From Blastocladiella emersonii ATCC 22665 (lineage: Eukaryota > Blastocladiomycota > Blastocladiomycetes > Blastocladiales > Blastocladiaceae), in assembly GCA_025594325.1 (NCBI GenBank), contig JANHCV010000013.1, positions 682,001-746,000 on the forward strand: DNA of 64,000 nt. Reading direction: 5' to 3'. The notes beneath the pieces are model-generated. The model saw only the letters and a program-made list of their open reading frames with translations, was not told the DNA's origin and did no database searches. A program made the position numbers and the translations under genes. Below are positions 1 through 11,129 of this stretch, piece by piece; within the stretch, counting starts at the first letter, position 1; each line of letters begins with the position of its first letter.

Positions 1-1
1 C

Positions 2-121
2 CAGGTCCGTGTTGGGGGTAAGGGGGTGGCGGAGGTTACGGTCCGTGATGAGGGGCGGTGGATCGAGGTCAAGGAGCCTGGGTTCCGCCTGGGCGATGAG
101 GGGTGGGAGATGCAGCTGTGA
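2..121 (+). CDS. 3' end of an unidentified gene (window-truncated)
   Basis: One frame is open from the window edge to a TGA at 119-121 and gives 39 residues of protein-like composition, with the patterns EVTVRDEGRWIEVKEPG and LGDEGWEMQL. Third positions are mostly G or C, as in the cyclase gene downstream. The beta-rich, charged C-terminus is not a family I recognise. The start and any upstream domains lie outside the window. It could be a chance frame, but the length without a stop and the amino-acid balance favour a true gene end. Confidence 0.45.
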   Translation, partial: QVRVGGKGVAEVTVRDEGRWIEVKEPGFRLGDEGWEMQL

Positions 122-1991
122 TGGGACGGCGAGAGTTGGGGTCAAGAGATTGGTTTTGCAACTATCGCGGGTGTAGCGGAGAAGTTGTTCGTTGGCAGGT
201 GGTGGCGCAGGATCCGCGACAGCGGCGACCAGCCGCGCAGCTCGCTTGCTGGCTGAAGTCGCGAGCGAGAGAGAGCCACGGTCGTCGATGCGTCGCGAGC
301 GCGAGCGCGAAAGGCATCCGCGGGTGGAACTGCAGCGTGACGTGCTCGCTTCTGAACGCGGGCCTCGACTTTAGACTCCTCGCGGGTCGGGCGGCGCGTG
401 CAGAGCGGATCTCACGGCAGGGAGAAGGAGCGAGCTATCCGCGCGGCGGCCACGCGCGACGCCGCGCTGCCTGCGCGATGTGCATCCCATGAGCGCCGCC
501 GAGCGAGGTTGAGGGGATCAAGGAGGCCGACGGCCAGCGAACTCTCTCACGACATCGGTGCTCATGGCCAGTGAGTGCCTCGCCCTTGGACGGCGAGCAC
601 TCGCAGAGCCAGAAGCAGGTCGAGAACTCGCTGACGGCCAAGCCCGACTGACCTGCACGAGTTCTTGCTTGCCCACCATCTCGGCAAACCGAGGCGGCGA
701 AGCCGGATAGGCTGCAAGGCCGCTCGGCATCGCGCTGATCGCACCACCACGATATGAGGCGCTCAATGGACGCGGGCGAGCGCCGCAATCCAGTCGTTGG
801 CGATCGTCGGCCGCCGTCTCGCACACGGCCAACCAGCGAGCGAACGATGGTAGGAGACAAACGCCAGCATGGAAGCCAGTCGAACAAGGCACGCATTTGA
901 CATCAAGCGCGATGATCATCGCATCGCGAGCGCGATGATCGCGAGTGCGGGCTGCCCTCTCTCACGCAGCACCCGGACATCGGAATCGGGGATCAGAAGT
1001 AGACCGCGCAGATCGCCGGTCGCCGAACACATGGCAGGGCAGGGACCAAGGCGCGTGGGCGTCCGATCGATGGCGGCGGAAGGGGAGACGCGCGACAGGG
1101 TTGGAGACGCGTCGCGATTTTTTGTCTCTCACCGCGGTCACGCGCAAGTCACGCGTTTCGCGACGCGTCGCGCTTGCTCGCTCGCGGCGGGCGGGTTTTC
1201 AGTCTCCCTCCGCCCCCCGCCCCTCCCCTCGCCGCCCTTCGCGCCGCATCGCATCCCGAGTTTCCGCATAGCACGTAGCGCTGGGAGAAGCCTTGGCACC
1301 CCGCATCGCATCGCACACACGCGCGTCACGGACGTCGCACCTCGCTCGCTCGCCACACCCGCACCGCCTCGATCCTCCCCACCGTCTTGCACGCCCGCGC
1401 GCTCCTTGTCCCCCAGCCACTGCGCATACTACGATAGACGGAGCGACCGCGCGCACGCGACACCGACGACGCGTTCCTCCTCGCAGTACGAATCACCGCC
1501 GCTGCACCCGTTCGCCCCCCTTCCTCCTCGACGCACTCCACGCATACCCTACCCGCGCGCGCGCACCAGCCTGCTGCACCCAACGTCCCCGCCCAACTAC
1601 GGATCCGATCGCCTGGTCGCTGCCCTGCCCTGCCCTGCCCGCCGCCGCTGGTCCGTCTCGCACCCGTCCGCGTCCCTGCATACTCGCGCGCTCGCGCACC
1701 ACCGCCACCGCCTCGACTCGTGGGCGTGTGATTTGATTCCGTCCGTGGCCCCGATCGCGCGCGCGCGTCCACACTTCTTGGACCCTGCCACGCCATCCCC
1801 TTCCTCGCTCTCTCCTCTCGCTTGTGTGTGTGTCGGCCCCGCTCGCCTTGGACTAACCCCATCGGACCTCGCGTATCCAGGCACACGCGCACTTACCCCT
1901 TCCTTCCACACCTGATCCACACCTCCGCTTTCGCTCATCGATCCGCGAGCCGTGATCACCCACCAGCACCGCCTCCTCAACCACCTGCAAC
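122..1991. other. Long GC-rich spacer and 5' region of the cyclase gene
   Basis: I see no convincing gene here. From about 1140 the plus strand is pyrimidine-rich, with repeated CGCTCGCTCGC and CGCACCGC-like words, which gives long but compositionally trivial frames on both strands. The last several hundred bases probably hold the promoter and 5' leader of the cyclase, whose ATG is at 1992. No clear TATA box was found. Confidence 0.5.
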
Positions 1992-4900
1992 ATGTCGTCG
2001 CCGCAGCCCAAGCTCGCCGGCGGCTTGTCCAAGCCCGGCGCCCGCAAGGGCGGGAACCTCAAGTACGTCCACGCCGCCGCCTCCGTCGTCGCGGATCGGG
2101 CGGTCCACTCACCTTTGCGGGATGTGTAGGCCGACGTTCAGCGTCGAGACGAGCGACGTGTCGGGCTCGCGCCTGATCAACGAGCGTTCGCCGCTCGCGT
2201 CGACGGACGATCTCGAGAGCGACGACGACTCGAGCGTTAACGGCCTGTCGCACGGTCCCGCGGGCGGCATGGGCGGCCACGGGCACGGGCACGGCAACGA
2301 CACGGCCAGCGAGGACCGGTCGTCGTCGCGCATCGCGCTCGCCGAGGACTCGGCCACGGCGCAGATCGGCAGCGACGCGACCAAGGATTTTCGCCGCGAT
2401 ATCAACTCCGGGATCAAGGGCATCTTCGAGGGGCTCCGCACTGACCTCAACAAGATGGAGGTCCGCATCAAGGCGGCCATGGTGTCGAGTCTCGAGAAGG
2501 TACGGTCGTGGTGTTGCGCGGGTCGAGGGACGTTGGATCTGACTCGCGTACCGTGTGTGTGTAGGACGAAATGACCTTCTTCGCCAAGCAGGACGAGAAG
2601 GAGCTGCTCCGCCTGCGCGCGCGCCAGGAGCAGGAGATCCAGCGCGAGAAGCGCGCCTTCAAGACGCTCATGGAGTCGCGCGAGGCCCGCCAGCGCGGCC
2701 AGGTCCTCCAGGCCACCATGAACTTTACGGCCAAGAACCGCGATATCATCATCCAGTGCGTGTCGTCGTCGTCCGTGGTCGGTTGACCTGTCACTGACCC
2801 CATGCGCGTGTGTAGGGAGCAGGACAAGGCCCAGTGCATCGACGCCGAGGTCAAGGCCATGCTCGACGACCACCGCCAGGCCTTCGAGGAGTACCTGCAG
2901 CAGGTCGAGGCCCGCCACACCAAGAAGCGCAAGAAGCTCACGGCTGCGTTCGAGCGGTACGCGCCTCTCTCGCTCTCGACGACTCGACTTGCCTCAAACC
3001 TTTCCCCGCTCATCCTTGAGCCACCCACACCACGCCCAAATCTTGGCCATCATCGAACACGATCACTGACCATGATCCTCGCCGACCACGACGTGTAGTA
3101 AGCTCCAGGACAAGCGCACGCTGTTCAACCTCGAGACGGCGCACCTGTCGCCCGAGATGCGTCAGGACCGGATCAAGGATTTCCAGTTCAAGGTGAACCA
3201 CCAGAAGGCCGAGGACAAGAAGGTGGCCGAGCACCGGCGCGACACGCAGTCGCTCGAGATCCGGCAGATGAAGGAGATGTTCGACCTGCAGATCAAGTCG
3301 CTCGAGGAGACGCACACGCTCAAGGCGACCAAGGACCGCGAGATGATGGAGCTGCAGGAGAACCAGCGGCGCGAGGTGCAGCGGTCCAAGGAGGCGATCC
3401 GCGAGGTCGAGTTCCTCGTCAAGGCCGTCAAGCTGCAGCTCGAGCACAACAAGCACATGCGCGACGTGGCGATCCGCCACAAGTCGGCCATCGAGACGGT
3501 CCTGTCGCGCCAGCACCAGCTGCGGTGGGCGCGCATCTCCAAGTGGAAGGTGGTCCTCAAGCGCGAGACCGGGCTCGACGTGACCTTCTTCAACGACCCG
3601 GACCCGGGCGTGCACCTGTCGACGCTGTTCATGGACCCGCAGACCACCATCACGCGGTACCTCGACATCCCGAACCACCGCGCCATCAACCCGGACCCCA
3701 AGTCGCCGCCGATTCCGCTCATGCCCAACATCCTCGAGGGCGTCAACGACGAGGTGGACCCGATCCCGCACCAGATCCTGGGCGAGGGCGAGTCGGGCTA
3801 CTCCAACTCGCCGTCGAGCCCGATCTCGCCGTCGAGCCTGCTCACGTCCAACGAGAAGAACGACCGCGTCGCGCAGGAGGAGAAGGACCGGCTCGAGCAG
3901 AAGCTCGAGCGCATGCGGCTCGACGTCAAGGAGCTCAAGGAGCACCACCGCGCGCAGCTCGAGGCCATGCGCAAGCAGCACGCCGACGAGCTCGGCCGCC
4001 TCGAGTCGACGATCCGCACCCGCGTCAACGAGCTCCGCGAGGCGCAGAAGACGCGCGCGATGCAGCTCAAGAAGCAGCAGGACGACGAGCTCGACCAGCT
4101 CCACGCGACCCAGGAGAAGGAGGCCGCCATGGAGGAGAACATCCGGTCGGCCGAGCACAAGATGCTCATGGAGCGCAAGACGCTCAACTCGGTCCTCGAG
4201 ACGGTCGGCGACGGCATCATCAACATCATGCCCAACGGCGTGCTGACGCGGTTCAACGCGCGCGCCGAGATCATCTTCGGGTACTCGTCGTCCGAGGTGC
4301 TCGGCCGCAACGTGTCGATGCTGCAGCCCGAGAACATTGACCCCATGGACAAGCTCGCGACCTACCTGACCTCTGAGACGTACATGCTCGGCGTCGGGCG
4401 CACCGTCACGGGCCGCAAGCGCGACGGCACCAACTTCCCGCTGCACCTGTCCATCTCCGAGGTCAAGGAGAACGACATGCACCTGTTCACGGCGATCGTG
4501 CGCGACCTGACCGAGGAGGTGGCCGCGCAGGAGGCGGACCGCCGCGAGACGGAGCGCAAGCGCCAGCAGATGGAGACGCTGATCCAGCAGCTCGCGCGCG
4601 AGCGGTCGCGGTCGTCGGATCTCATCCACTCGATGCTGCCGCCGACGATCGCGCCCCGCATGCTGCGCGGCGAGGTGGTCCCGCCCGAGTCGTTCGACGA
4701 CGCGACCATCATGTTCACCGAGATCGAGGGCTTCTCGGAGCTCACCAACACGTTCACGGCGCTCGACATGGTCGACCTGCTCGACACGCTGTACTGCGTC
4801 TTTGACGAGATCATCCTCGGCTACAACGTGTACAAGGTCGAGACCATCGGCGACTCGTACGTGTGCGTGTCGGGCGTGCCCGAGCCGACGGCCGACCACG

Positions 4901-5535
4901 CGTCCGAGATCGCCAAGCTCGCGCTCCACTTCACGCGCGCCATCACCAAGATCCGGATCCGGTCGAACCCGGACCTCGAGCTCAAGCTCAAGGTCGGGAT
5001 CCACTCGGGCCCCGTCGTGGCCGGCGTCGTCGGCAAGAAGTGCTCGCGGTACTGCCTGTTCGGCGACACGGTCAACACGTCGTCGCGCATGAAGTCGACG
5101 GGCGAGCCGAGCCGCATCCACATGTCGGCGGCCGCCCACACGCGCCTGGCCGCCGCCAAGGCCGGGTTCCACCTCGAGCGCCGCGGCGAGGTGCCCGTCA
5201 AGGGCAAGGGCACCATGGAGACGTTCTGGCTCAACGGCCTCGACGGGTTCGAGCCCGACCTCAAGATCATCGACCGCATGATGGAGTCGCAGCGCTCGCT
5301 CGCCGCCTTCGCCAACTCGACCATCGTCGAGCCCGCCGGCGAGGAGCCCCTCCGCCGCAACGACTCGGCGCCCAACGGCGGCGCCGGCAACGGCCGCCCC
5401 GGCATGCTGACCGCGTCCAAGGATATCGGCGCCATGGGCCTCGGCAGCGGCATGGTCGCTCCGCCCTCGCCCTCGAACGGCCAGGCGCAGACGAGCCCGT
5501 TCCGCCGCGCCGTCATGGGCGGCGACCGCGTCTGA
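1992..5535 (+). CDS. Coiled-coil PAS guanylyl cyclase (class III), five exons
   Basis: Predicted to make cGMP from GTP. Exons are 1992-2062, 2130-2499, 2565-2755, 2816-2956 and 3099-5535; all splice phases agree and give 1,069 residues. The N-terminus is polar with a His/Gly run; long heptad-type coiled coils cover about residues 150-410 and 480-620. A PAS domain follows at about 615-735, a short linker helix, and the class III cyclase domain at about 785-972. Base-specifying residues are the guanylyl pair: Glu839 in KVETIGD and Cys910 in RYCLFGD. Asp843 (second metal site) and Asn917/Arg921 (transition state) are present. The first metal residue, normally Asp in FSDIVGF, is Glu799 in FTEIEGF. 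No transmembrane or rhodopsin region is seen, so it should be soluble, with PAS as sensor or dimeriser and the coiled coils transmitting the signal. Third codon positions are almost all G or C. Adenylyl activity is the alternative but fits the residues less well. Confidence 0.9.
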
Positions 5536-5854
5536 GCGGCTCATGATCGTGCGACTCTCGGTAACCGTGTCGCGTCGTTGTGGCGATGATGATGTTGATT
5601 CCCTTCCCTTGACTAGAAATACATATTCGCGTTGATCCATTTGTGCATCGCCCAAGCCATCGAGAGCAACCTCGTCCCCCTGTCGAGAAGGGAGACAGCG
5701 TGCGAGACGATCCGAAAGCGATGCCAACGGGGTCAGCTGGGATCAGCTGATGCATTAATCTACGCGGAGACGCGACCGACGACCGTCGTCGCACCTTGCT
5801 CGTCTCCTCCTCGCAACCTGCAAGAAGTTGTGCACTTAAAAGCAACGTAAGCAA
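5536..5854. other. Intergenic spacer
   Basis: Spacer between the cyclase stop and the first family gene. No gene, clear terminator or repeat was recognised. The change from the strongly GC-biased core region to the relaxed composition of the gene-family array happens here. Confidence 0.4.
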
Positions 5855-7831
5855 ATGAAACTAGAGATCCCGGAACTTATAGAGCGAGTGCTTGTCTACG
5901 CCGTGCAGCTGTACGACGATCCGAATGACGTCGCGGGGCTCATGCAGTACGCGCGGGTGCTGCGCGAGGCGCTGATCCCCGGCGTTGCGCGCGCAATTCT
6001 TAAACGGTCGCCCGAGCTGACTATCGACGCGGCAAGCGCTCGCGGCGCCGTTGGCGTGCTTGAAAAGTGGCGCGTGTCCAGCCTGCCGCTTGTCTACTCG
6101 TTCAATGCCATCAAGGACGCACACGAATCTTCGCTTGAAACCATCGAGTGGTGGGGTCGCTCCGGTCTTCCGATCCGTGACCCAAGCTTCCCGAATAGCT
6201 CGACTTTTGACTTGTTTGATCGGCGCTATGGTGTTTCGTTCACGTCCATTTTCTTCCCTGGCTACGTATGTCAGCGAGACGGTAACGATGGGGTGATCTT
6301 GCTCATATCATCACCGGGCTTGTAGACGCCGCTTCCTCGTTGGGAAGGCGATATCCGTAATCTTGAACAGTCAATTCCCGATGTCGTTTCTTCTATCCGG
6401 CTTGGAAATGCACCCGAGGTTTCGATCCGCGACCAGCACATTTCGTTTGCCGCCGTCGCAGCACTGAACGAGGCCATGGCGAGCCAGCCGGACGCCCTCC
6501 GCTCCTTTGAGCTTTGTTCATGCGCAGTGGACTTTCCTCGCTTCTCACTGCTTCAACTCCCGGCCTCGCTTACCCATCTCCAGTGCAGCTCTATGTGGAG
6601 CTCGAAACGGATCGATTACAGCTATTTTGCTTGGTGGTCGCTGCCGCAGTCCCTCGAATCGGTCTCCATTTCTGGGAGAACCTTTTGCGGATACGTGCCG
6701 CTCATTCTGGGCGCGCTTCCCGAAAGCCTCGCATCTCTCTCCATCACGAATACCACGTTAACCTCGTACCCAAAGCGGGACTCGATGCAGGCCAACTTGG
6801 ACTCAATGCGGGGCGACTCGGGCTCAGACTGGGTTGAATCGGACTCGAGCTCAATCGGATCCGACTTGGACTTGATTGGCTCGGGCTTGATCGACTCGGG
6901 CCTGATCGACCCGGGCCTGATCGACTTGAACTTGATTGACTTGGAATGGCTGGGGTCAGACGCAGTCTTGGACGAACCAGACGCAGGCTCCGGCTTGGAC
7001 GCAATGGCCAACACAAACATGTACCTTTCTCAAAGTTTGATTTCGTTCCCAAGCGGACTCAGCAAATTGTCGCTTGCAAGCTGCGACATTAGCGATCGCG
7101 ACTTCGGCTGTCTGTTCCCTGGTCTTCCTCGCGGCCTCGTTACCCTGGATCTCAGCTGCACTCGCCTCACGGCATCACATCTCAGTGCGAGCTATCACCA
7201 TTTGCCAGCAACGCTTCGTTCGCTTGACCTCTCGTACACCTTCCTAGGGTACGCAAGCAACAAGGAAGTCCTTGGCTGGTCTTTGCCATCTGGACTTGAG
7301 AAGTTGAAGTTATCGTACGCCACTTCAATAGCCTTTCCTGAGACCAAGGCTCGCGGTCTGCGCCTGCTGGATCAACTGGAAATCCAAGCCCTCGTCGCTG
7401 ACTCGATCCCGCCCAATCTCACCACGCTTGTCTTTGAACAGGAGTGGCAATACGGCTCCATGGTCACCGCGTCCATCTTCGGTCCACGCTTGCCTCAAAC
7501 GCTCCGCGAGCTCTTCTTTGTAGGATCCACCATGGGTCCCGCGGGCATGCGCATCCTCGCCAAGTTTATCCCGCCCCAGCTCACGTTGCTCGGCTTGAAT
7601 CAAGCAGACCTCACACTCGAGGCTGTGCGCGCCCTTGCCCCCGCGTTGCCACAGACGCTCAAAAATTTGCGCTTGTACTCGAACCCGATCGACGACGAGG
7701 GCGCTGAGCTGCTCGCCAAGTACCTTCCGGACAACCTTGACGGCATCTACTTTGACGACGTGGACGCCACTGAAGTTGGCGAAGCGTTACTCCGCGCCAA
7801 GGTGAAGCCTGGCGGTCATTTTGGTGGGTGA
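5855..7831 (+). CDS. Leucine-rich-repeat protein with helical N-terminus
   Basis: Two exons, 5855-6265 and 6326-7831 (intron GTATGT...TTGTAG), give about 638 residues. The first 120 are helical and contain ETIEWWGRSGL, a pattern like the degenerate ankyrin-type repeats common in zoosporic fungi. The rest is LRR: units of the form LPxxLxxLxLxxTxL recur from about residue 190 to the end, finishing with DEGAELLAKYLPDNL. LRRs usually bind protein partners; no enzymatic domain is seen. A low-complexity Asp/Ser/Leu/Gly block (DNA 6781-6975) interrupts the LRR fold at about residues 290-355. Paralogues are the intact gene at 28898-30544, which has no intron, and a 3' fragment at 14847-15490. An F-box-like gene follows, as it does after the fragment, so the two genes were probably duplicated as a pair. 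Confidence 0.75.
6781..6975 (+). repeat. Coding low-complexity repeat inside the LRR gene
   Basis: Imperfect 15-base units read GLIDS, GLIDP, GLIDL and NLIDL around 6885-6950, flanked by Asp/Ser-rich sequence. The block keeps the frame open. It is absent from the paralogue at 28898 and looks like a locally expanded minisatellite that replaced or split LRR units. Confidence 0.6.
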
Positions 7832-7929
7832 GCGAGAGTCGACATGCGTGATCTGTGCTGTGATCTCGAGCAGCCGAATAGGACAATTGCCTTTCGTTTC
7901 TGTCACTGGACCCGGAATGAGACTCGTAC

Positions 7930-8067
7930 TGGAATGTCATCTTCGGTCGCACCGGCCTCGCGATGGCCGCCTACGTCCATTTCCAGGTGCCCGAGACCAA
8001 GGGCAAGTTGCTCGAGGAGATGGACGAGGTGTTCAAGTCCAAGTCGTCGTCGACCATCAAGGCCTGA
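7930..8067 (+). pseudogene. C-terminal scrap of an MFS sugar transporter
   Basis: Forty-five codons to a TGA encode a typical sugar-transporter tail: a short stretch from the last membrane helix, then VPETKGKLLEEMDEVF, matching the PETKGxxLEEMDxxF signature after helix 12 of the sugar-porter family. An in-frame TGA lies just upstream, and none of the twelve membrane helices remain complete. It sits about 100 bp downstream of the LRR gene. I read it as a relic of a lost transporter gene. An unseen exon farther upstream cannot be excluded, but the intact LRR gene occupies that space. Confidence 0.7.
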
Positions 8068-8461
8068 TCCCCCGGCCTTCTTTCGTATGGCGTGTCTCCA
8101 TACTAATAGAAAACCCTTGTTTTGTCGTGTTACATACATTTCTGCATTCTTCGCTACTTGCTCGCAATGTCTCTTTCTCGTTAAAGTCCTCGCCCTCGCC
8201 TCGCCTCGCGCAAGTGGCAGAGCCTCGACTCCGTGTCCCTCGCGTAACAAAACCTGACAAGCTATAAAGTGAGCCTTGATATCATGTTGAGTGTTCCGCG
8301 AGACCCGATGTTGGCGGAGAAGAGGCGCTTCGGCGACGCGGTGCGCCACACCTGAAAAGTGGCAGGCAGGTCGCGTGACCGTAATGAACGCGGTCGCCCT
8401 TCAAGCCGACCGCGCGATTCAGTCTCGCTTCCTCTCAAGAACAACCGCCACCACCCACGTA
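8068..8461. other. Spacer and promoter region of the F-box-like gene
   Basis: No gene recognised. A TGCGCCAC word lies at 8342-8349, about 115 bases before the next start codon; the same word occurs at similar distances before three other family genes. Confidence 0.35.
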
Positions 8462-10875
8462 ATGAAACCTCATGAAGTATATGCAACGTGCTCCGCGCGC
8501 TTCACGGACCTCCCCGCCGAGCTCGTGGCGGCGGTTCTTTGTCTTGCCGCCCCTCGGCTTGCCGTCCCGCTCGTGTCGGCTGGTCTCGCAGCGGTTGACA
8601 CGGCGACGCTCAACCGGATCTGTCGCCGTTACGTGCCCGTGCTGCCCAGCCCCCTTGCCACAACTGACGACGAGTGCTGCTGGTGCGATCCTCACGACCC
8701 CAATCGGCGACTTTGCTACAGCAATCGTATCGACTCGCTTGCTCGTCCGTTCTTCACGCTCCACCAACTTGCAATTCTCTTCGCAGCACAGGGTCGTGTT
8801 GACCATCTCCGCATCGTGCTCAATGCGCTTAACGAATTCGCGCACATCAACTGCCACCACATGCGCCTTCGTCACTGGCTCAAAATTGACCCGGAATGGC
8901 GCGAGAATGTTGATGCTGCCCTGTGGGATTGCGCGCCAGAGGAGGAGTTTGCATTTGAAACGGACCCTCATCATGACGAGCTTTGGCCGACGTTTCTCGA
9001 GTGTTTAGTGCTTGTCGCGTTGAAATGGTGGCGGCCCGAAGTCCTTGCAGTGATTGAATCGCCACGTTATGGACTGAACAAGGCGCGCTTCGTTTCATGC
9101 GAGTGCGACACTTACGCCAAGCTCGGTGTGCTCGCGTGCGACCCATCACTTCCCGCGCCCCTCGTGATTGATACCCTTTCTTGGATCATCGGCAATCGAG
9201 GGGAGCATCTCGTTCGACACAATCTGCTTTCGGTAACCTCCTTGTACGTTGGAGCCTGCAGCGTCGAGTGCACGGTCCAGCTGATGCGCCAGTTTGACGA
9301 TTACGAGCATTACATGGCGCTCGACTCCGACGAGTATGACACCCTAGTGTCAACGGTGCTCGGCGGCGCATCACTCGATACGCTCCTTGAGTCGGGCGAT
9401 CTGGGAGAGCACAAGGAAGAGTTGTTGACGCTCGTGGAATGCGACGCCATCGAGTCAAACAAATTGTCGGATCTCCTGCTTGGCTTCATCCGCTCCGGAT
9501 CTTCCAATTTGCACGGGTTTGCTCGCAGGATCTCCTCGCGTGAAGTTTATTCCCAGGGTACGTCCCCGAGACTTGTCCAATTCACGATCTACGTCACACT
9601 AATCGTACGTTGGGTGTAGCCATCAACCTTGCCATGGGACTCAACTACCTCGGGTGCTCGAGGGCGGACGGCTTTCATTTCGACGAGCTTGCCTCCTCGA
9701 CTTGTAGCGATCCCGACGCCTCGGCTTACCTTCCATTGGCGGCTCCTGCCCGCGACCTTGACTCCCTTATTTCCGAGGTAACCTCGATAGTCGAGCTGGC
9801 TATGCGGAACGAGATGCGCTTGTCCGCGATCCTCTGTGATTGGACAATGACTAAATTCGCCCGCCTCGGCGCCCTCAACGACGTGCTTGCGTTCACGATC
9901 AACTACCGCGGTTCTTTGGACTTGTTTCGCGACTATGACGATACGCTCTCACCCAATTCGGAGTACACGCGGATTGATCTCGAGACTGGTCTCGCAGTTC
10001 CTTATGGACACTTGCTCGTTGGGCTTCTGTGCGATCCGAACACCGCCCCAGGCATTCTCCCATTGCTCAATACTTTTTACTCTCACGAGCACCCTCGTGC
10101 GCACTGGCACCTGTACAAGTTGCTTCTGCCCGAGGTCCGGCGCGGAACTAGCCGCTGGAAGCCGAGCGCCGAGGCGTACATGGATTCGCTCCCTCTTGTT
10201 CATTTCACGCAAGCCGACTTGCGCGAGGCTCCACCAATACGTTTACTCAAGTCAGCATTCGACCCGATGACCGACGGCGAGGATTTGCCCTACAAGGAAC
10301 CGTCCATCCACCCGATTGCTCGCGCTTCTGTGGGGTCAGACGCGCCGTCGCTGCCCACCGACCTCCCCGATTCGTCGTGGGCGCCATGGCAGTACGCCCT
10401 TCACACGGTGCTCACGCAAATCCCGCGCTTCACGCTTACGGCCGATGCGATCCCGGATGAGGTTCGTCGGATGTTGTTCTCACGCGAGGCGCTCTGCCGT
10501 GCGGACTTTTTGCGCCGCGGCGAGGCCCCCAGCGGTGTGTCTGGTCCAGGCACCGAGACGGCGTGGATCATTGAGCGGCTGTACCACGCCGCGCCCGAGG
10601 TCTTGATCAACGATCTGGTGCGGGTAAGCGTTACGAGTCCCGCTCTTGTCTGGCGCATGCTCCCGCGCGGTGCCTTGGACGGGCTTCGCTCACCAAAGTG
10701 GCTTCTTGCCGCCGCGTCCGTGATCTTTGACCGTTGCCGCGACAAGGAGACGTCCATGCCGCAAGCGCTCACTGATCTGGTTGCTGCAGCGGTTGAGACC
10801 GCTCGTTCGGCCGAGTTCCTTGGTTTGTACCACGCCGAATGCGAGCAGTGCGGGATTCTCCCAATACACTTTTAG
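8462..10875 (+). CDS. F-box-like family I protein
   Basis: Exons 8462-9557 and 9620-10875 give 783 residues. The start is chosen because paralogues begin a similar short distance before the DLPAELV motif. Residues 15-40 (FTDLPAELVAAVLCLAAPR) resemble the first F-box helices, which bind Skp1 in SCF ubiquitin ligases; the remaining helical body has degenerate repeat-like segments such as VALKWWRPEVL. The second exon holds the most conserved block, APWQYALHTVLTQIPRF and ETAWIIERLYHAAPEV. Paralogues are the transposon-split gene at 15807 and the gene at 22838; all three share one phase-1 intron at the same place. This copy lacks the Cys-rich CGW segment of the other two. A substrate-adaptor role follows from the F-box resemblance only. 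Confidence 0.7.
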
Positions 10876-11129
10876 GTCGTCTCCATGTATGTTATTACAT
10901 CGCGTATTATAGCCGTATTTTCCTTTTCTTCGGCTCATTGCCTTCAGTTTTCGGTGACTCGAGGCCGTGGGGATTGCGCGAGAAGCGGGAGTAGACTATC
11001 GTCAAGCACTTGGCGGTCGATGGCGTCCTGCAACGAGCTGGCGACTGCGCTATTGCGAAAATATCTCTTTATGCAGATCGCGTAAGGTATCGACCAATTC
11101 TCTTTCGGCACAGCCTCTCATCAATCCCA

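Noticed and set aside
869-1915. A 348-codon plus-strand frame before the cyclase
   Set aside because: Ser/Pro/Arg-rich output of pyrimidine-rich DNA, with frames open on both strands and no motif or paralogue.
1992-2600. A rhodopsin domain fused to the cyclase, as in known blastocladiomycete enzymes
   Set aside because: The N-terminal exons encode polar, His/Gly-rich and coiled-coil sequence without membrane helices.
3010-5727. A 905-codon open frame on the minus strand opposite the cyclase gene
   Set aside because: It is the mirror of a long GC3-saturated exon; its Leu/Arg/Val/His-rich product has no domain and the plus strand clearly encodes the cyclase.
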